A DNA stretch of 64,000 nucleotides from Algoriphagus aquaeductus (GTDB taxonomy: Bacteria; Bacteroidota; Bacteroidia; Cytophagales; Cyclobacteriaceae), in assembly GCF_003253485.1 (NCBI RefSeq), contig NZ_QKTX01000003.1, forward strand, positions 310,001 to 374,000. Reading direction: 5' to 3'. Position numbers and translations under genes: made by a program. Below, piece by piece: positions 60,749 to 64,000 of the stretch. The stretch's first letter is position 1; the number at the start of each line of letters is the position of its first letter. The notes below the pieces were generated by a model. It ran no database searches. It worked only from the letters and a program-made list of their open reading frames with translations, and was not told where the DNA came from.

Positions 60749-61195
60749 ATGTTAAACTGGAATGATATCATCAAGTTCGTAAACAAAGGTAATCCTGTTC
60801 CGACTCGCAGGGTGGAAAAAACAGACGAGGAATGGAAAGAACTGTTAAGCCCCGATTCGTATTTTGTTACCAGGGGGAAGGGTACTGAGCGAGCACATAG
60901 TTCGGATATGTGCGGCTTATTTGAACCGGGTAAATATGAATGTATCAGTTGTGGAACACCTTTGTTTGATGCAACTGAAAAATTTAACAGCACTTCTGGC
61001 TGGCCTTCTTTCACTCAGCCCATAGCTGTTGAAAATATTGCCTACCATAAGGATGGTGGTTATGGTATGATAAGAGTGGAAACGACCTGCAATGTCTGTG
61101 ATGCGCATTTGGGCCATGTTTTTCCGGATGGTCCTGCACCAAGTGGTCTTAGATACTGTATCAATGCCGTGGCGCTTAAGAAAGTAGAGGGCTGA
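60749..61195 (+). CDS. msrB: Methionine-R-sulfoxide reductase
   Basis: 148 residues. Zn ligands C65/C68 (YECISCG) and C114/C117 (TTCNVCDAHLGHVFPDGP), catalytic C137 in LRYCINAVAL. It reduces methionine R-sulfoxide, complementing MsrA. Confidence 0.96.
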   Translation: MLNWNDIIKFVNKGNPVPTRRVEKTDEEWKELLSPDSYFVTRGKGTERAHSSDMCGLFEPGKYECISCGTPLFDATEKFNSTSGWPSFTQPIAVENIAYHKDGGYGMIRVETTCNVCDAHLGHVFPDGPAPSGLRYCINAVALKKVEG

Positions 61196-61258
61196 GATCT
61201 CTCAAGCATTTCAGATCAAAAATTTTAAAGAACTTAAATAAAATAAAAGCTATAAGTA

Positions 61259-61750
61259 ATGGAAAATTTGAAAAAAGCATATTTGGCGGGTGGATGTTTC
61301 TGGGGCATGGAAGATCTTTTCAGAGCACGTCCTGGCGTAATTAATACCGAAGTCGGGTACTTAGGGGGACAGAACGATAATCCCACCTACGAGTATCATC
61401 CCGGCCATGCAGAGGGTGTTGAAATTACCTATGATCCAAGCAAGACAACTTATAGGGAGTTATTGGATTATTTTTTCAGGGTACATGATCCCAGCACGGT
61501 AGATAGGCAGGGCAATGACAGGGGCAAAAGTTACCGCTCGGCACTATTCATTCAGAACGATGAAGAAGGAAATGATGCCGTGGAAATGATCAAATTAGTT
61601 GATGATTCGCAACGCTGGCCTGGAAAGGTAGTAACGACATTGGAGCCGTTCACAAAATTTTGGCCTGCCGAAGACTACCATCAAGATTATCTGGTCAAAA
61701 ATCCGAATGGCTACACCTGCCACTTTGAGCGCTTTGGAACTTTTTTGTAA
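61259..61750 (+). CDS. msrA: Methionine-S-sulfoxide reductase
   Basis: 163 residues. [13 protein letters not shown] (C13) and [11 protein letters not shown] are diagnostic. No signal peptide, so cytoplasmic. Confidence 0.95.
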   Translation: MENLKKAYLAGGCFWGMEDLFRARPGVINTEVGYLGGQNDNPTYEYHPGHAEGVEITYDPSKTTYRELLDYFFRVHDPSTVDRQGNDRGKSYRSALFIQNDEEGNDAVEMIKLVDDSQRWPGKVVTTLEPFTKFWPAEDYHQDYLVKNPNGYTCHFERFGTFL

Positions 61751-61754
61751 AGCA

Positions 61755-61964
61755 ATGAACAAAGTAACGGCAGAAATTTACCAGCTGCATCCCGATCGGT
61801 ATATATTGGTCTCTGGACAGGAGGAAGGCGCACCTACATGCCCTTATGAAAATGTCCAACAATGGGTTGGCTATGATACCTTAACCAAAGAATATATTCG
61901 GTTTACAAAGTCGGTATACAAAAAGCTTGTTGAAGAAATGGAAAATAAAAAAATAAAGATATGA
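61755..61964 (+). CDS. Small hypothetical protein of the msr island
   Basis: 69 residues from the ATG at 61755 (4 nt past msrA). VTAEIYQLHPDRYILVSGQE, then CPYENVQQWVGYDTLTKEYIRF and a lysine-rich tail. Unknown family. It overlaps the next msrA start by four bases (ATGA), which argues it is a real gene in this operon. Confidence 0.65.
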   Translation: MNKVTAEIYQLHPDRYILVSGQEEGAPTCPYENVQQWVGYDTLTKEYIRFTKSVYKKLVEEMENKKIKI

Positions 61965-62620
61965 ATATAGTAGTTTTCTTATCGACCGCACTCGGCTTCT
62001 TCGCCATGACAGGTTGTAGCAACAGTATGAGTAACAAAGCCGAGCATAATAAGGGCTTGGAAGAAAAAGTAAGCATTACTGAAATGACAGGCAATAGCGA
62101 TAGCACGGACGTTATCTATTTTGCCGGAGGATGTTTCTGGGGAACAGAGCATTTTTTTAAACAGGTAGATGGTGTTATCGCTACCGAAGTAGGCTTTGCC
62201 AATGGCCGTACCGACAATCCGACATATGAGGATGTAGTACAGAAAAATACGGGCTACGCTGAAACCGTAAAGGTTACATACGATGCTGAAAAATTGGATT
62301 TGAATCTGTTACTTGATTTGTATTTCCTTGCTATTGATCCTACGAGCGTAAATAAACAGGGTAATGATATCGGTGATCAGTACCGTACGGGCATTTATTA
62401 CACCTCAGGCCAGCAGTTACCACTTATAAACCAACGGATAAATAAAGAGGCGGCAAAACATATCAGAGCTATAGCAGTTGAAGTAACCCCCATAAAGAAA
62501 TATTATAAAGCCGAGGATTACCATCAAGACTACCTGGATAAGAATCCGGGAGGATACTGCCATATTAATCCGGCACTTTTTAAAGTGGCGAAGGAAGCTA
62601 ATAAGGCAACCAATAAATGA
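61961..62620 (+). CDS. msrA: MsrA-family lipoprotein
   Basis: 219 residues. Lipobox cysteine C19 in FAMTGCSN, a polar linker, then YFAGGCFWGTEHFFKQVDGV (catalytic C58) and [18 protein letters not shown]. It would repair oxidised surface or periplasmic proteins, and needs an exported electron source. Confidence 0.92.
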   Translation: MNIVVFLSTALGFFAMTGCSNSMSNKAEHNKGLEEKVSITEMTGNSDSTDVIYFAGGCFWGTEHFFKQVDGVIATEVGFANGRTDNPTYEDVVQKNTGYAETVKVTYDAEKLDLNLLLDLYFLAIDPTSVNKQGNDIGDQYRTGIYYTSGQQLPLINQRINKEAAKHIRAIAVEVTPIKKYYKAEDYHQDYLDKNPGGYCHINPALFKVAKEANKATNK

Positions 62621-62648
62621 TAATATCATCAAAAAACTATAAAAAATC

Positions 62649-63644
62649 ATGAAAAAAGTAGCAATCAACGGATTTGGTCGCATAGGAAGGGCAGCATTAA
62701 AACTGATTTTTGAAACCGATGACCTTGAAGTCGTCGCCATAAACGATTTGATGTCGGTAGAAAATGCAGCATATCTGCTTAAATACGACAGTAACTATGG
62801 TAAGTATGCTAAAGATGTTAAATTTGAAGGAGACAGCTTATTTGTGGGGGATAAAGAAATCAAGTATTCCAGTCTACGCAACATTTTAGAGTTACCATGG
62901 AAAGCACTCAATGTAGACGTTGTTATTGAAAGTACCGGCATATTTACCAACAGTGCCGATGCTGAAGGGCATATTCTGGCTGGTGCTAAAGCAGCTGTAA
63001 TTTCAGGTCCTACAAAAGACACTCCAACAGTTGTTTATGGCGTAAATACTACAGATGATAAGACATTGGTCTTTTCTTGTGCAAGTTGTACGACCAATAA
63101 CATCAGCCCTGTAATAGAAATTTTGGGAAGAAGGTTAGGTATAAAAAAAGCAATTCTTAATACCATACATGGATATACTGCTTCACAAAGCCTTGTCGAT
63201 GCGCCTTCGAAAAAAGAGCCACGCATGGGTAGAGCGGCCGGCTTGAATCTGGCACCGGCTGCTACGGGAGCAGCCATAGCGACTACTAAAGTATTACCTC
63301 AGTACGCCGGAAAGTTCGACGGCGTTGCCATTAGAGTTCCCGTCCCTGTTGGCTCCATTTCGGATATTACTTTTATTGCTGAGAGACCTACCACGGTTGA
63401 GGAAATCAATCAGATTCTGTCAGAAGAAGCGACCACAGAACGGTATAAAAAAGTGATCGCTGTAACAAATGAACCCCTTGTATCAACTGATATCATAGGA
63501 AGTGCTTTCGCTTCTACCGTAGATTTAGAAATGACAAGGGTTGTTGATGGAGACCTAGTGAAAATAATGGCTTGGTATGACAATGAATGGGGATTTACCA
63601 ATCAGATGATCAGACAGATTCAATCAATATGGCAACCTGAATAA
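62649..63644 (+). CDS. gap: Glyceraldehyde-3-phosphate dehydrogenase
   Basis: 331 residues. NAD-binding INGFGRIGRAAL, the catalytic C147 in SCASCTTNN, HGYTASQSLVDAP and WYDNEWGFTNQM. It oxidises glyceraldehyde 3-phosphate with NAD+. Its position in an msr/trx island is unusual. The catalytic cysteine of GAPDH is a classic target of peroxide, so a spare or peroxide-adapted copy may have been recruited; that is inference. Confidence 0.94.
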   Translation: MKKVAINGFGRIGRAALKLIFETDDLEVVAINDLMSVENAAYLLKYDSNYGKYAKDVKFEGDSLFVGDKEIKYSSLRNILELPWKALNVDVVIESTGIFTNSADAEGHILAGAKAAVISGPTKDTPTVVYGVNTTDDKTLVFSCASCTTNNISPVIEILGRRLGIKKAILNTIHGYTASQSLVDAPSKKEPRMGRAAGLNLAPAATGAAIATTKVLPQYAGKFDGVAIRVPVPVGSISDITFIAERPTTVEEINQILSEEATTERYKKVIAVTNEPLVSTDIIGSAFASTVDLEMTRVVDGDLVKIMAWYDNEWGFTNQMIRQIQSIWQPE

Positions 63645-63681
63645 ACTGATTTAAGCGCACATGCTTACGTCGATTAACTGC

Positions 63682-63715
63682 ATTCCCCTTCTGAAAAGGA
63701 TAGGGGAATTTTGAT
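63682..63715 (+). terminator. Terminator after gap
   Basis: ATTCCCC/GGGGAAT (63682-63688 with 63703-63709), then a short T run, 40 nt past the gap stop. Confidence 0.65.
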
Positions 63716-63725
63716 ATTTATTGTT

Positions 63726-64000
63726 ATGGAAATTTTGAACAACCAAATCCAACCCTGGCATTTGGAAAGTATCGGACAGAAAGATCTTCCACATTACGAT
63801 AGCTTCAAAGGAAAACCCTTATTGATCTTGTTTTTCTATTTAGGCTGTCCGGGATGTGTAGGAAGAGCTATCCCATTTGCCAATAAAATGGCGTATGAAC
63901 ACGGGGACAAGATGAACGTATTAGGGATTCATAGCAATTTTGAAGGTCCCGAATATACCAATGATGAAATTATTGAAAATTTAAAGTCATTGCATGTTAG
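63726..64000 (+). CDS. Thioredoxin-fold protein with CPGC motif (3' end outside window)
   Basis: 91 codons from the ATG at 63726 to the window end, still open. FKGKPLLILFFYLGCPGCVGRAIPFA is quoted in parts: the C41-P-G-C44 motif follows the hydrophobic strand LLILFFYLG as in TlpA/AhpC-type redoxins. GIHSNFEGPEYTND continues the fold. It would add a further redox function to the island; cannot be assigned further. Confidence 0.8.
   Translation, partial: MEILNNQIQPWHLESIGQKDLPHYDSFKGKPLLILFFYLGCPGCVGRAIPFANKMAYEHGDKMNVLGIHSNFEGPEYTNDEIIENLKSLHV

Noticed and set aside
1..64000. tRNA, rRNA, known riboswitches, IS elements
   Set aside because: I looked for tRNA arms, rRNA stretches, aptamer-like elements and transposases and saw none that I can support.

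Overview
The window looks like chromosomal DNA from a Bacteroidota bacterium of the Cytophagales, most likely Cyclobacteriaceae (Algoriphagus-like). The assignment rests on gene content: SprA of the type IX secretion/gliding system, the lineage-typical lipoproteins DUF4837 and DUF4292, a fused malic enzyme/phosphotransacetylase-like protein, an RteC/integrase relic of a CTnDOT-type element, and promoters matching the Bacteroidota consensus TTTG-N18/20-TAnnTTTG. No rRNA, tRNA or CRISPR array was seen.

Layout. 1-17957 (minus strand) is a housekeeping block: sprA (3' part outside the window), ruvA, maeB, DUF4837 lipoprotein, LysM lytic transglycosylase, gatA, tatA, an EnvC-like protein, DUF4292 lipoprotein, a TPR protein, a Wzx/MATE-type flippase and an enoyl-CoA hydratase. 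18163-24289 (plus) holds isocitrate dehydrogenase, a glycosyltransferase, a DegT aminotransferase and two membrane transporters. 24342-26668 (minus) is a PadR-headed operon for two small membrane proteins with a DUF433/DUF5615 toxin-antitoxin (TA) pair lodged inside it. 26761-34473 carries mixed secreted or metabolic genes: OmpA lipoprotein, nucleotide pyrophosphatase, truncated globin, CotH-like protein, an ACP-like protein without its serine, a DUF1080 protein and an M19-like hydrolase. 34481-40557 (minus) contains RES/Xre, a second DNA polymerase III alpha, a RelE-type TA pair and small unknowns, separated by repeat-rich spacers.

40692-48639 is a complete trp operon (trpEGDCFBA) followed by a DAHP synthase gene. 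It is preceded by a clear transcription attenuator: a 25-residue leader peptide with three consecutive Trp codons, a terminator and a competing antiterminator. 48784-49944 holds two divergent TA pairs, and just beyond them lies an 81-nt relic of the 3' end of a DAHP synthase gene, so this TA block is bounded by two copies of that gene end. 50046-54335 is phhA-hisH-hisA-hisF-hisIE, preceded by a second attenuator whose 17-residue leader peptide is rich in His (3) and Tyr/Phe (3). The two attenuators use different logic for the leader stem but the same ribosome-occlusion geometry.

54371-58189 has an S41 protease, a Dabb protein, an aldo/keto reductase and a secreted unknown. From about 58.5 kb the DNA becomes AT-rich and foreign: an integrase and an rteC gene, both truncated, meet tail to tail at a deletion scar. 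A redox-repair island follows: an MsrA-like protein, thioredoxin, MsrB, MsrA, a small unknown, an MsrA lipoprotein, GAPDH and a CPGC thioredoxin-fold protein cut by the window end.

Intergenic spaces across the window share short recurring words and palindromes, including two near-identical ~30-bp palindromes and a GAAATACGCTTCGCGAAAT family. Motif positions, pairings and identities below were read by eye; no database search or folding program was run.
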